This document shows, piece by piece, positions 25,364-34,047 of a stretch of DNA of 64,000 bases. The DNA comes from Catellatospora sp. TT07R-123. GTDB taxonomy: Bacteria > Actinomycetota > Actinomycetes > Mycobacteriales > Micromonosporaceae. The first letter of the stretch is position 1. Each line of letters starts with the position of its first letter. Under the pieces are notes generated by a model. It searched no databases, was not told the origin of the DNA, and worked only from the letters and a program-made list of their open reading frames with translations. The DNA lies in the NCBI RefSeq assembly GCF_018327705.1, contig NZ_BNEM01000001.1:1612001-1676000 (forward strand), in the 5' to 3' direction. The position numbers and the translations under genes are program-made.

Positions 25364-26545
25364 ATGCTCAACGTGCTCGCCGTCGAGGGTTACCGCTCGC
25401 TGCGCAAGGTCGTCCTGCCGCTGCGCGGCCTCAACGTCGTGACCGGCGCCAACGGCAGCGGCAAGTCCAGCCTGTACCGCGCGCTGCGCCTGCTGGCCGA
25501 CTCCGCCCGCAACGGCGCCGTCGCCGCGCTGGCCCGCGAGGGCGGGCTCCAGTCGACCATGTGGGCCGGACCGGCCGTGCTCGGCAAGGCCGTGCGCGCG
25601 GGCCGCCACCCGGTGCAGGGGACGGCCCCGACCGGCCCGGCGAGCCTGAAGCTCGGCTTCGGCGGCGACGACTTCGGGTACGCCATGGACCTGGGCCTGC
25701 CCGTCTCGAACGGCCCGGTGGCCGCGTCCGCGTTCGCCCTCGACCCCGAGATCAAGGTGGAGGCGGTGTGGGCCGGGCCGGTGCTGCGGCCCTCGGGCGT
25801 GGTCGCGCAGCGCAACGGCAGCACCGTGACGCTGCGCGACGCCGACGGCGGCCGGCACCGCCTGACCGAGGTGCTGCGCCCGTTCGACAGCATGCTCGGC
25901 GAACTCGCCGACCCGCGCCACGCCCCGGAGCTGATGCAGCTGCGCGAGCGCGTACGCTCCTGGCGCTTCTACGACCACCTGCGCACCGACGCCGCCGCAC
26001 CCGCCCGCGTCCCGCGCGTCGGCACCCGCACCGTGGTGCTGGCCCACGACGGCGCCGACCTGGCCGCCGCGTTGCAGACCATCCGCGAGATCGGCGACGG
26101 CGACGTGCTGGACGCCGCCGTCGACCTGGCCTTCCCCGGCAGCCGGTGGGAGATCGCCGCCGAAGGCGGCCGGTTCGAGCTGCGCCTGCGCCAGCCCGGG
26201 ATGCTGCGCCCGCTCACCGCCGCCGAGCTGTCCGACGGCACCCTGCGCTATCTGCTGTGGACCGCCGCGCTGCTCACCCCGCGGCCGCCGGAACTGGTGG
26301 TGCTCAACGAACCCGAGACCAGCCTGCACCCCGACCTGCTGCCCGCCCTGGCCCAACTGGTGGTGGGCGCGGCGCGGCGCTCGCAGGTGATCCTGGTGTC
26401 GCATTCGCGGGCCCTGATCGCGGCGCTGGACCGGGCCCAGGCCGACGTCAACACGATCGAGCTGGTCAAGGAGCTGGGGCAGACGACCGTCGACGGTCAG
26501 GGCATGCTCGACGAGCCGCTGTGGCACTGGCCCGCCCGGTCCTGA
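25364..26545 (+). CDS. AAA-family ATPase with ABC-like (SMC/RecF-type) head
   Basis: 393 residues from ATG at 25364; the frame is open upstream to 25217 without a ribosome site. Walker A is GANGSGKSS (28-36), preceded by the FxSL-type start EGYRSLRKVVLPLRGLNVVTG. The signature-like LSDGTLRYLLWTAALL is followed by Walker B in LVVLNEPETSLHPDLLPAL, and the H-loop is ILVSHSRALI. These are the features of COG4637/DUF3696-like single-chain ATPases related to RecF and OLD, with no toprim nuclease attached. The role is unknown; relatives are linked to DNA or phage defence, but no nuclease neighbour exists here. Confidence 0.8.
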   Translation: MLNVLAVEGYRSLRKVVLPLRGLNVVTGANGSGKSSLYRALRLLADSARNGAVAALAREGGLQSTMWAGPAVLGKAVRAGRHPVQGTAPTGPASLKLGFGGDDFGYAMDLGLPVSNGPVAASAFALDPEIKVEAVWAGPVLRPSGVVAQRNGSTVTLRDADGGRHRLTEVLRPFDSMLGELADPRHAPELMQLRERVRSWRFYDHLRTDAAAPARVPRVGTRTVVLAHDGADLAAALQTIREIGDGDVLDAAVDLAFPGSRWEIAAEGGRFELRLRQPGMLRPLTAAELSDGTLRYLLWTAALLTPRPPELVVLNEPETSLHPDLLPALAQLVVGAARRSQVILVSHSRALIAALDRAQADVNTIELVKELGQTTVDGQGMLDEPLWHWPARS

Positions 26546-26647
26546 CCGGACGGAACGGCTCTGGAAATCCCGGCGCCGGCGGTAAACAGTTCGGCACCGC
26601 AGAGTCCTCGTACCGGGCAGATCCCCAGGGCGAGAACGAGGAGCACC

Positions 26648-28105
26648 GTGCAGACTGAGTTCGAGGAGTACGTCAGCACCCGGTCGGGGGCGCTGGTGCG
26701 GTTCGCCCACCTGCTGTGCGGGGACCGCCACCTCGCCGAGGACCTGGTGCAGGAGGTGCTCGCGAAGGCCTACCCGCGCTGGCGCCGCGTCCGGGAATAC
26801 GACCCCGACCTCTACCTGCGCCGCAGCCTGATCTGGGCGAACTCGGCGTGGTGGCGGCGCCGGTCCAGCCGCGAGGCGGCGTCAGCCCAGCTGCCGGACG
26901 CGCCCACCGGGACCGACTTCGCCGGCCGCCTGGCCGACCGGGCCGAGATGTGGCAGCTGCTGGCGGCCCTGCCCCGCCGCCAGCGCACCGTCCTGGTGCT
27001 GCGCTTCTTCGAGGACCTCGACGACGACCGCATCGCGCAGCTGCTGGAGTGCTCGCCGGTCACCGTGCGCGTGCACGCCCACCGCGGCCTCGACCGGTTG
27101 CGGACGCTGCTGCACGTGCCGTCCCCGGCGGAGCTGCCCGCACCGCCGGCCGTGCCGCTGGACGGCGTCCGGCGCCGGGCCGACCGCAACCGGCGACGCC
27201 GCATCGCGACCGGGGTGGTCGCCGCGCTGGTCGGCATCCTGCTGCTGGCGGTGCCGCTGCTGGCGCGCGTGTCGCCGCCCCCGGTCATCAGCCCGACGCC
27301 GACCCCGGCGCCGTCGGCCCAGCCGACCGCTTCGGACGGCCCGGTCACCCTGACCCCGTCCACCCTCCAGCCGACGCCCTTCCCGTATGAGCCCGGCGTC
27401 TCACCGCAGCTGCCCGACGGCCTGAGGCGGGAGGTCAGCCTGCGCTACCTACTGCCTACGCTGTCCTATTGGGATCCGGCCCGGCCGAGCCGCAACCTGC
27501 AGCTCCAGGCGGGTGTCGACGGCCCGGGCCGGGAGGGTGGCGAGCAGGTCACGGTCGGCGGCGCCACCGGCTTCCGCTGGACCGACACCGGCGAGTACGG
27601 CAGCCGGATCCTGTACCTGTCCTGGCAGCGCGACGGCAGGTGGCTGAGACTGACCGTGAGCGAGGTGCTCACCGAGACCGAGGCGATCGCGTTCGCCGCC
27701 AACCTGCGTCCGGCGGCGCTCGGGTCGACCTCCCGGCTCGGGATCGGGCTGGCCCCGGCCGGCTGGGACCTGCTCACCTACGGCGAGAACGAGGTCACCG
27801 TCCACGGCCGGGCGGTGGACACCGGCGGCGGATACCACCAGTACCCGCAGCTGACCGTGCAGTACGGCTACGGCGGGCGAGCCGAGGGGATGCCCGACCT
27901 GACCGTCGCCGGACACCCCGCGCAGTACGTCACCACCGGCTACTCCGCGGGCGTGGCCGTCTACCTCGACGACCGCCACGTCGTCACGGTCTACTGCCTG
28001 ACCGACGTGCTGCGCCTGCCGCGGGAGATCCTGATCCGCGTGGCCGAGAGCGTGTCGCTCGACGGCGTACCCCTGAGCAGGGTGACCGCGCCCGCCGAAC
28101 CGTGA
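26648..28105 (+). CDS. Second SigE-family sigma factor fused to a membrane segment and outside domain
   Basis: 485 residues, GTG with GAGGAG four bases upstream. Sigma region 2 is at residues 1-75 (GDRHLAEDLVQEVLAKAYPRW, then ANSAWWRRR). Region 4 is at 100-155 (LLAALPRRQRTVLVLRFFEDL, then LLECSPVTVRVHAHRGLDRL). A transmembrane helix at 187-207 (TGVVAALVGILLLAVPLLA) follows the Arg-rich patch RRADRNRRRR, which by the positive-inside rule puts the sigma part in the cytoplasm. After a Pro/Thr linker the outside domain has about 265 residues. Its layout copies the gene at 6382, but the outside domains differ. Confidence 0.8.
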   Translation: MQTEFEEYVSTRSGALVRFAHLLCGDRHLAEDLVQEVLAKAYPRWRRVREYDPDLYLRRSLIWANSAWWRRRSSREAASAQLPDAPTGTDFAGRLADRAEMWQLLAALPRRQRTVLVLRFFEDLDDDRIAQLLECSPVTVRVHAHRGLDRLRTLLHVPSPAELPAPPAVPLDGVRRRADRNRRRRIATGVVAALVGILLLAVPLLARVSPPPVISPTPTPAPSAQPTASDGPVTLTPSTLQPTPFPYEPGVSPQLPDGLRREVSLRYLLPTLSYWDPARPSRNLQLQAGVDGPGREGGEQVTVGGATGFRWTDTGEYGSRILYLSWQRDGRWLRLTVSEVLTETEAIAFAANLRPAALGSTSRLGIGLAPAGWDLLTYGENEVTVHGRAVDTGGGYHQYPQLTVQYGYGGRAEGMPDLTVAGHPAQYVTTGYSAGVAVYLDDRHVVTVYCLTDVLRLPREILIRVAESVSLDGVPLSRVTAPAEP

Positions 28106-28113
28106 CCGGCCCC

Positions 28114-28152
28114 GGGATGGCCGCCGCCCGCGACCGGCACGGCGGCCATCCC
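28114..28152 (+). terminator. Perfect 13-bp stem after the second sigma fusion
   Basis: GGGATGGCCGCCG at 28114-28126 pairs exactly with 28140-28152, nine bases beyond the stop codon. Confidence 0.7.
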
Positions 28153-28244
28153 ATATGTACGGCCGGAATCATCGGCTGAACCGACGCTGCCGCGCGCCCG
28201 CCGCCCGGGTTAGATTCTCGCCGACCGCGGCTGGGAGGCCTTTG

Positions 28245-30287
28245 ATGCGAACGTCCACAAAGTACCTACGTGCGACCCTGGTGGGGCTGCTCGTCGCAGC
28301 CACCCTCACCTCGGGGCCCGGCGCGCAGGCCGAGGTGGTCACCTATACGGCGTACACGTGGGGCGGCAACGGGTTCGGGCAGCTCGGCAACGGCACCACC
28401 ACGGCCCGGCCCACCCCCGGCGCGGTGCCGGGCCTGACCGGCATCGTGCAGATCGCGGGCGGCCGCGAGCACGTGATCGCCCTCGACGCCGCCGGCCACG
28501 TCTGGACCTGGGGCAGCAGCGAGCAGGGCCAGCTGGGCCTGGGCAACCTCACCAACCGGTCCACCCCGCAGCAGGTGCCGGGCCTGAGCAACGTCGTCGA
28601 GGTCGCCGCCGGGCACAACCACTCGATGGCCCGCACCGCCTCCGGCAGCGTCTACACCTGGGGTCTGAACACGACCGGGCAGCTCGGCGACGGCTCGACC
28701 GCCACCCGCACCTCGCCCGTGCTGGTCACCGGCCTGACCGACGCGGTGTCGATCGCCGCCGGACGCGACATGAGCTACGCCGTACGCGCCAACGGCTGGA
28801 CGGTCGCCTGGGGCCTCAACGACAACGGCGAGCTCGGTGACGGCACCCGCACCACCCGCACCAGCCCGGTCCGGGTCGGCACCCTCAGCGGCGTCACCTC
28901 GATCGCGGGCGGCCGCGACCACGGCGTCGCCCGGCTGACCGACGGCTCGGTGTGGGCGTGGGGCTGGAACGTCTACGGCCAGGTCGGCGACGGCACCACC
29001 ACCGACCGGCTCACCCCGGTGCGGGTCATCGCCTCGGGGGTCACCGCGGTCACCGCGGGGGCGCACCACTCGTACGCGCTGCGCGCCGACGGCCAGGTGC
29101 TGTCGTGGGGCCGCAACTACCGCGACGAGCTCGGCGACGGCACCACCGTCAACCGCACCAGCCCGGTGCCGGTGCTCGGGGTGACCTCGGCGGTGTCGAT
29201 CGCCTCCGGCCGCGACCACGGTATCGCCGCGATGGCCGACGGCAGCGTCATGACCTGGGGCTACAACGCCAACGGCCAGCTCGGCGACGGCACCACGACC
29301 AGCCGCACCCGCGGCGTCACCGTCCCCGGCCTGACGGGCGTGACCGTCGCCGGAGGCGGCGGCGAGCAGTACTCCGTCATCCTGAAGCCCGACGGCACCA
29401 CCCCGCCCGCCAACCAGGACCCGACGGCCGCGTTCACCTCGTCGTGCACGCAGCTGGCCTGCACCTTCGACGCGTCCGGCGCGGCCGACCCGGACGGCGC
29501 CATCGCCTCGTACGCGTGGACGTTCGGTGACGGCGGCACCGCGACCGGCACCGCCCCGGCGCACACGTACGCCGCCGCGGGCAGCTTCCCGGTGACGCTG
29601 ACGGTCACCGACGACGACGGCGCCACCGGCACCGTCACGCACACCGTCACGGTCAGCGCGCAGCCGCCGGGCGCGGTCACGTTCCGGGCCTCGGCCGGCG
29701 TCGACGCCAACACGCAGACCCCGTCGGTGACCGTGCCGGCCTCGGTGCAGGTCGGCGACCGGCTGGTGCTGTTCCTGTCCGGCAACCGGGGCGCGACCAC
29801 CACCACCCCGACCGGCTGGACGCTGGTCGGCACCAAGTCCGACGGCACCGACCTGGTCTCCTGGGTCTTCACCCGGACGGCGGTGACCGGCACCGCGGGC
29901 TCGACCGTGGCGGTGACGCTCGACGCGATCACGAAGTCCAGCATGGTGCTGGTGGCGTACTCGGGCGCCGGGGCGGTGTCGGCCAGTGGCGCGTTCGAGG
30001 ACACCGCCACCAAGACGACCCACCCGACCGCCGCAGTCACGGTCGCCACCGGCGGCTCGACCGTCGTCAGCTACTGGGTGCAGAAGCTCAGCAGCACCGC
30101 CGTCTGGACCGTCCCCGGCACGGTCACCAGCCGCCGCACCACCACCGGCACCGGCGGCGGCCTGCTGGCCGCGGTCGCGGGCGACACCTCCGCCGTGGCG
30201 GCGGGCCCGTGGGCGGCGGTCACGGCGACCAGCACCGTCGCCTCGGCGCGTGCCATCGGCTGGACCGTCGTCCTGCCGCCCGCCTAG
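28245..30287 (+). CDS. Secreted RCC1-repeat beta-propeller with PKD domain
   Basis: 680 residues from ATG at 28245. A Sec signal ends near GAQA (residues 1-29). Seven RCC1-type repeats follow, each with a WGxNxxGQLGDGTTTxRTSPV core, enough for a complete seven-bladed propeller. A PKD domain comes next (about residues 390-475: PTAAFTSSCTQLACTFDASGA, then YAWTFGDGG). The C-terminal 200 residues form a beta-rich domain (VTFRASAGVDANTQTPSVTVPASVQVGDRLVLF) seen in other secreted actinobacterial proteins. It should act outside the cell, as an adhesin or by binding a surface ligand. It stands alone. Confidence 0.82.
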   Translation: MRTSTKYLRATLVGLLVAATLTSGPGAQAEVVTYTAYTWGGNGFGQLGNGTTTARPTPGAVPGLTGIVQIAGGREHVIALDAAGHVWTWGSSEQGQLGLGNLTNRSTPQQVPGLSNVVEVAAGHNHSMARTASGSVYTWGLNTTGQLGDGSTATRTSPVLVTGLTDAVSIAAGRDMSYAVRANGWTVAWGLNDNGELGDGTRTTRTSPVRVGTLSGVTSIAGGRDHGVARLTDGSVWAWGWNVYGQVGDGTTTDRLTPVRVIASGVTAVTAGAHHSYALRADGQVLSWGRNYRDELGDGTTVNRTSPVPVLGVTSAVSIASGRDHGIAAMADGSVMTWGYNANGQLGDGTTTSRTRGVTVPGLTGVTVAGGGGEQYSVILKPDGTTPPANQDPTAAFTSSCTQLACTFDASGAADPDGAIASYAWTFGDGGTATGTAPAHTYAAAGSFPVTLTVTDDDGATGTVTHTVTVSAQPPGAVTFRASAGVDANTQTPSVTVPASVQVGDRLVLFLSGNRGATTTTPTGWTLVGTKSDGTDLVSWVFTRTAVTGTAGSTVAVTLDAITKSSMVLVAYSGAGAVSASGAFEDTATKTTHPTAAVTVATGGSTVVSYWVQKLSSTAVWTVPGTVTSRRTTTGTGGGLLAAVAGDTSAVAAGPWAAVTATSTVASARAIGWTVVLPPA

Positions 30288-30296
30288 AACCGAACG

Positions 30297-30340
30297 GAAG
30301 GGCACCTTCTCATCGCCATACGCGGTGGAAGGTGCCCTTC
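30297..30340. terminator. Perfect 13-bp stem between convergent genes
   Basis: GAAGGGCACCTTC at 30297-30309 is the exact inverse of 30328-30340. It lies nine bases after the RCC1 gene stop and 14 bases before the convergent protease stop. The arm is itself partly palindromic, so a cruciform is possible. Confidence 0.75.
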
Positions 30341-30353
30341 TCAACGCGCCTGG

Positions 30354-31910
30354 TCAGCTGAGCGAGCCGCACAGGGTGGCGCCGGGGACGTTGACCGCGG
30401 CCCAGGCCGCGTTGACGGTCTTGTACTCGATCGAGCACATGCCGTAGAGGTCGGCCGCGGCCGCCAGCGTGTCCGCGCGCATGGTGTTACCGGAGCCGAC
30501 GTATTTCACCGAGGACGTGGCGTACACCTTCAGCGCCCGGTACCAGATCTTCTCGGCCTTGGCCCGGCCGATGCCGGTCACCGCCGCCGCCGAACCGCAG
30601 ACCGGGCTGAAGCCCCACTTGGTGGCGCCGGTGCCCTCGGCCAGGTCGAAGAAGAAGTGCTTGCCCACGCCCGACGACACGTGCGGGTCCGCGGGCGGGG
30701 TCAGCGTCGACCAGCAGCTGTGCGACGAGCCGTCCAGCGCCGGGTCGTACAGGTTGCTCAGCGGCGCACCGGTGCCGTAGATGTCGATCTCCTCGCCGAT
30801 GGTGTAGTCGGCGGGGTCGCCGGGCGCGTTGGCGTAGAACTCGACCATGGTGGCCCAGATGTCGCTGCTGGCCTCGTCGATGCCGCCGGACTCGCCGCTG
30901 TACAGCAGCGGGACCAGCGCGTCGGTGTACCCGTGGCCCAGCTCGTGCCCGACGACGTCGATCGCGGTCAGCGGGTGGGCGTCGCCGCTGCCGTCGCCGA
31001 AGGTGAGCTGGGCGCCGTCGAAGTACGCGTTGACGTAGCTGTGGCCGTAGTGCACCCGCGACGTGATCCCGGCACCGCTGCCGGTGCGCCCGGCCTGCCC
31101 GTGCACGAACTTGAAGTAGTCGTAGGTCTTCGCCGAGGCGAAGTGGACGTCGGCGGCGGTGCTGGCCCGGTTGGTGAGGGCGAAGTTGCCCCAGATGTTG
31201 TCGGCGTCGGTGAAGTTCACGCACGGCCCGCTCGTGGTGTTGAGCATGTCGCAGGTGCGGTTGGCGCCGTGCGACGGATCCGTCAGCGTGTACGACGTGC
31301 CCGTGAAGGTCGTGTCGATCTGAACCGACCCGGAGTAGATCGCCTGCCCGACCCCGAGCACCGTCTCGATCTCGTCGTAGGACCCGTACACCGCTCCGGT
31401 GCGCGCGTCGGTCAGCAGGTGCCGCCGGGACGGGGTCTGCCCGTCGGGCGCCCAGCCGCGCACCACGGTCTCCCAGGCCAGCCTGCCCGCGTCGGCGTCG
31501 ACGACGAGTTCGGGCGCGCCGACGGAGGTGACCCGGCCGGGGAAGGCGCGTACGGCGGCGGCCGACGCCGCGGCCGCGGTGACGCGGGCGGTGGTGTCCA
31601 GCGCGAGCGGCGCGCCCAGCCCGTCGCCCACGCCGGTGGTGGCACCGGTGCGGTCGAGGTGGACGACGACGTCGCCGCCGTGGACGCGCAGCCCCTGGTA
31701 GGTGCGCTGGAAGCGGACGTGGGCGGCGCCGTCGGGGTCGGTCACGGTCCGGACGGCCGTGAACGCCTCGGCGACCGTCCGATGTGCGGCGAGCACCGCG
31801 AGCGCGGCGGTGGCCGCGTCGGGCCGCGGGCGCGGCGCGCCGGACGCGGCGGTGCCCGCGGCGGCCGTGACCAGCAGCGCGGCGACGGCCGCGGTGAGGG
31901 TACGTCTCAT
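30354..31910 (-). CDS. Secreted M4-family (thermolysin-type) metalloprotease
   Basis: 518 residues from ATG at 31910, with GGAGAG four bases upstream. A signal peptide (residues 1-24) is followed by an FTP propeptide (about 60-105) and a PepSY-like region (110-180). The zinc site is HELGH (322-326), with the third ligand Glu in GGIDEASSD (342-350). The usual HExTH Thr is Gly here. The later SGVGKHFFFDLAEGTG and GIGRAKAEKIWYRAL segments supply the family's C-terminal alpha domain. The propeptide should inhibit the enzyme until it is cleaved outside the cell. It probably works in nutrient scavenging along with the chitinase and subtilase. Confidence 0.88.
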   Translation of the reverse strand: MRRTLTAAVAALLVTAAAGTAASGAPRPRPDAATAALAVLAAHRTVAEAFTAVRTVTDPDGAAHVRFQRTYQGLRVHGGDVVVHLDRTGATTGVGDGLGAPLALDTTARVTAAAASAAAVRAFPGRVTSVGAPELVVDADAGRLAWETVVRGWAPDGQTPSRRHLLTDARTGAVYGSYDEIETVLGVGQAIYSGSVQIDTTFTGTSYTLTDPSHGANRTCDMLNTTSGPCVNFTDADNIWGNFALTNRASTAADVHFASAKTYDYFKFVHGQAGRTGSGAGITSRVHYGHSYVNAYFDGAQLTFGDGSGDAHPLTAIDVVGHELGHGYTDALVPLLYSGESGGIDEASSDIWATMVEFYANAPGDPADYTIGEEIDIYGTGAPLSNLYDPALDGSSHSCWSTLTPPADPHVSSGVGKHFFFDLAEGTGATKWGFSPVCGSAAAVTGIGRAKAEKIWYRALKVYATSSVKYVGSGNTMRADTLAAAADLYGMCSIEYKTVNAAWAAVNVPGATLCGSLS

Positions 31911-32299
31911 GGATCTCTCCCCAGGTGGCGGTGGCGTGCGGGTGACGCACTGATGTCCTTGTATACAACAAGCCCATCGAGGTCGATAGATAGTCAGGCG
32001 ACGATTTGCTGACCCCGGCGTTGCGCCGTACCGGCGGCGCGTGGCAGACTCGGCAGCACTTCGCCACAAGTCACGGTTAGGAACGAAGTCCATGGACTCG
32101 GCAGCCCCCAGCGGCCGCCGTCGGCACTGATCCACTGCCATCTCGGCAGGGCGGTGCCCAGCCCCATCCTCACGGCGGCCCGACAGCCCGGTGCCTCAGC
32201 GCACCCTCCGGCTCGGCCGGATCCGGCATCCCCGCGCGACCATGACACCTGTCCCGGCGCGCACCACCGTGTCTCTACCGTGAGGATCAACCCACCACC
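31911..32299. other. Divergent intergenic region, 389 bp
   Basis: This separates the M4 protease (minus) from the GNAT gene (plus). It includes a short AT-richer section around 31960-31995. No convincing gene, hairpin or clear promoter pair was found, and open frames here have no ribosome site. Confidence 0.45.
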
Positions 32300-33049
32300 A
32301 TGGACACCATCGTCCAGCAGTACGCCGCAGCCAACCTCCGCCGCCGCCCCCTGGTCGTCGAGACCCCCGGCTTCGTCTGCGGTTTCGACCCCGACACGAC
32401 CAGCCCGTTCCTGAACTACGCCACCCCCCTGCCCGGCGCCGACCCGACCGCCGACGACGTGTGGGCCCTGGTGGCCGCGTTCCGCGAGCGCGGGCTGACG
32501 CCCCGGCTGGAGTTCGCGCCCGAGGCCGCCCCGGCGGTCGCGCCCGCGCTGTACGCGGCCGGGTTCACCATCGAGCAGACGAACGAGTACCTGCTCTGCG
32601 TCCCGGACACGTTCACGCCGCCGGCCGGCGGCCCCGCCGTCGAGGTCCCGGTCACCGACGAGGACTACCTGGCGATCGACGGCGCGCTGTCCGAGGCGTT
32701 CTCGGGCGAGTTCGCCGCCTCGGCGTCGGGCGCGGCCCGGCTGCGCCGCCTCCAGGAGGGCGGCGGGGCGGTGCGGTTCGTCCGGGCGCCGGACGGGACC
32801 TGCGCGGGCGCGGCCACCTGCGCGGCGGAGGCCGTCGGCACGGCCGAGCTGGCCGGGGTCGGCACGCGGATGGCGCACCGGGGCCGCGGCGTCGCCGCCG
32901 CGGTGACGGCGGCCGTGGCCGGGGCGATGTTCGCCCAGGGCACCCCGTCGGTGTGGCTGGAGTACTCCGGCGACGGCTCCCGCCGCGTCTACGAGCGCAT
33001 CGGCTTCCGCCCCGCCGGCACCCGCCTGTACGTCCACCTGCTCGGCTGA
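32300..33049 (+). CDS. GNAT-family N-acetyltransferase, two-part
   Basis: 249 residues, ATG start. The N-terminal half (LRRRPLVVETPGFVCGFDPDTTSPFLNYATPLP, then LTPRLEFAPEAAPAVAPALYAAGF) resembles a degenerate GNAT-like lobe. The C-terminal half has the active elements: AELAGVGTRMAHRGRGVAAAVTAAVAGAMFA, with RGRGVAAA as the acetyl-CoA loop, and WLEYSGDGSRRVYERIGFRPAGTRLYV. A double-lobe layout of this type is common in actinobacterial acetyltransferases. The substrate is unknown. It is followed by a clear terminator and is monocistronic. Confidence 0.8.
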   Translation: MDTIVQQYAAANLRRRPLVVETPGFVCGFDPDTTSPFLNYATPLPGADPTADDVWALVAAFRERGLTPRLEFAPEAAPAVAPALYAAGFTIEQTNEYLLCVPDTFTPPAGGPAVEVPVTDEDYLAIDGALSEAFSGEFAASASGAARLRRLQEGGGAVRFVRAPDGTCAGAATCAAEAVGTAELAGVGTRMAHRGRGVAAAVTAAVAGAMFAQGTPSVWLEYSGDGSRRVYERIGFRPAGTRLYVHLLG

Positions 33050-33059
33050 CCCGCCCTCG

Positions 33060-33098
33060 CTGGGGCGTGACGGGCTATACAAAATCGTCACGCCCCAG
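33060..33098 (+). terminator. Perfect 13-bp stem between GNAT gene and ABC operon
   Basis: CTGGGGCGTGACG at 33060-33072 pairs exactly with 33086-33098 across an AT-rich loop. It ends the GNAT transcript before the ABC operon promoter. Confidence 0.65.
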
Positions 33099-33138
33099 AA
33101 CCTTCACGAAGTTATGAAAGAAGCGTACGTTCAGGGTC

Positions 33139-34047
33139 ATGACTCACGCGATCTCCGCGACCGGTCTGACCAAGGCGTTCGGCCGTAGCCGAGCGCTCGA
33201 CGGCCTGGACCTGACGGTCGCCACCGGCGAGGTGCACGGCCTGCTCGGCCCGAACGGCGCCGGCAAGTCCACCACCATCCGCGTCCTGCTCGGCCTGCTG
33301 CGCGCCGACTCCGGGCAGGTCCAGGTGCTCGGCGGCGACCCCTGGCGCGACGCCGTCGCGCTGCACAAGCGCCTGGCGTACGTGCCCGGCGACGTGAACC
33401 TGTGGCCCAACCTCACCGGCGGCGAGGCGATCGACCTGTTCGGCGACCTGCGCGGCGGCCTGGACAAGGCGCGGCGCAGCGAGCTGGAGGAGCGGTTCCA
33501 GCTCGACCCGACCAAGCGCTGCCGCACCTACTCCAAGGGCAACCGGCAGAAGGTCGCGCTGGTGGCGGCGTTCTCCTCCGACGTCGAGCTGTTCATCCTC
33601 GACGAGCCCACCTCCGGCCTGGACCCGCTGATGGAGGCGGCGTTCCAGCAGACCGTCCGCGAGGTCACCGCGCGCGGCGCCACCGTGCTGCTGAGCAGCC
33701 ACATCTTCTCCGAGGTGGAGGCGCTCTGCTCGAAGGTGAGCATCATCCGGGAGGGCGTGACCGTGGAGACGGGCACGCTGGCGGAGCTGCGGCACCTGAC
33801 CCGTACCACGATCACGGTGGAGACCGGGCGGCCGCTGGACGGGCTGGCGCAGCTGGCGGGCGTGCACGACGTGGAGGCCGATACCACCCGGGCCCGGTTC
33901 GACGTCGACGCGGCGGCGCTGCCCGGCGTGCTGGCACACCTGGCCTCGCTCGACGTCAAGGCGCTGACCAGCCAGCCGCCGACGCTGGAGGAACTGTTCA
34001 TGCGTCACTACGGCCAGCAGCCCGCGCAGGCGGAGGCGGCTCGGTGA
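33139..34047 (+). CDS. ABC transporter ATP-binding protein
   Basis: 302 residues, ATG start. Walker A is GPNGAGKST (about 37-45), the Q-loop region is [16 protein letters not shown], the signature motif is the variant [11 protein letters not shown] in place of LSGGQ, Walker B is [13 protein letters not shown] and the H-switch is [13 protein letters not shown]. The C-terminal extension of about 80 residues matches CcmA/DrrA-type exporter ATPases. It drives the permease coded next, with a four-base GTGA overlap. Substrate is unknown; family relatives export drugs, lipids or peptides. Confidence 0.9.
   Translation: MTHAISATGLTKAFGRSRALDGLDLTVATGEVHGLLGPNGAGKSTTIRVLLGLLRADSGQVQVLGGDPWRDAVALHKRLAYVPGDVNLWPNLTGGEAIDLFGDLRGGLDKARRSELEERFQLDPTKRCRTYSKGNRQKVALVAAFSSDVELFILDEPTSGLDPLMEAAFQQTVREVTARGATVLLSSHIFSEVEALCSKVSIIREGVTVETGTLAELRHLTRTTITVETGRPLDGLAQLAGVHDVEADTTRARFDVDAAALPGVLAHLASLDVKALTSQPPTLEELFMRHYGQQPAQAEAAR

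Noticed and set aside
25364-26545. OLD-family defence nuclease
   Set aside because: The ATPase head is clear, but there is no toprim domain and no UvrD-like helicase neighbour.
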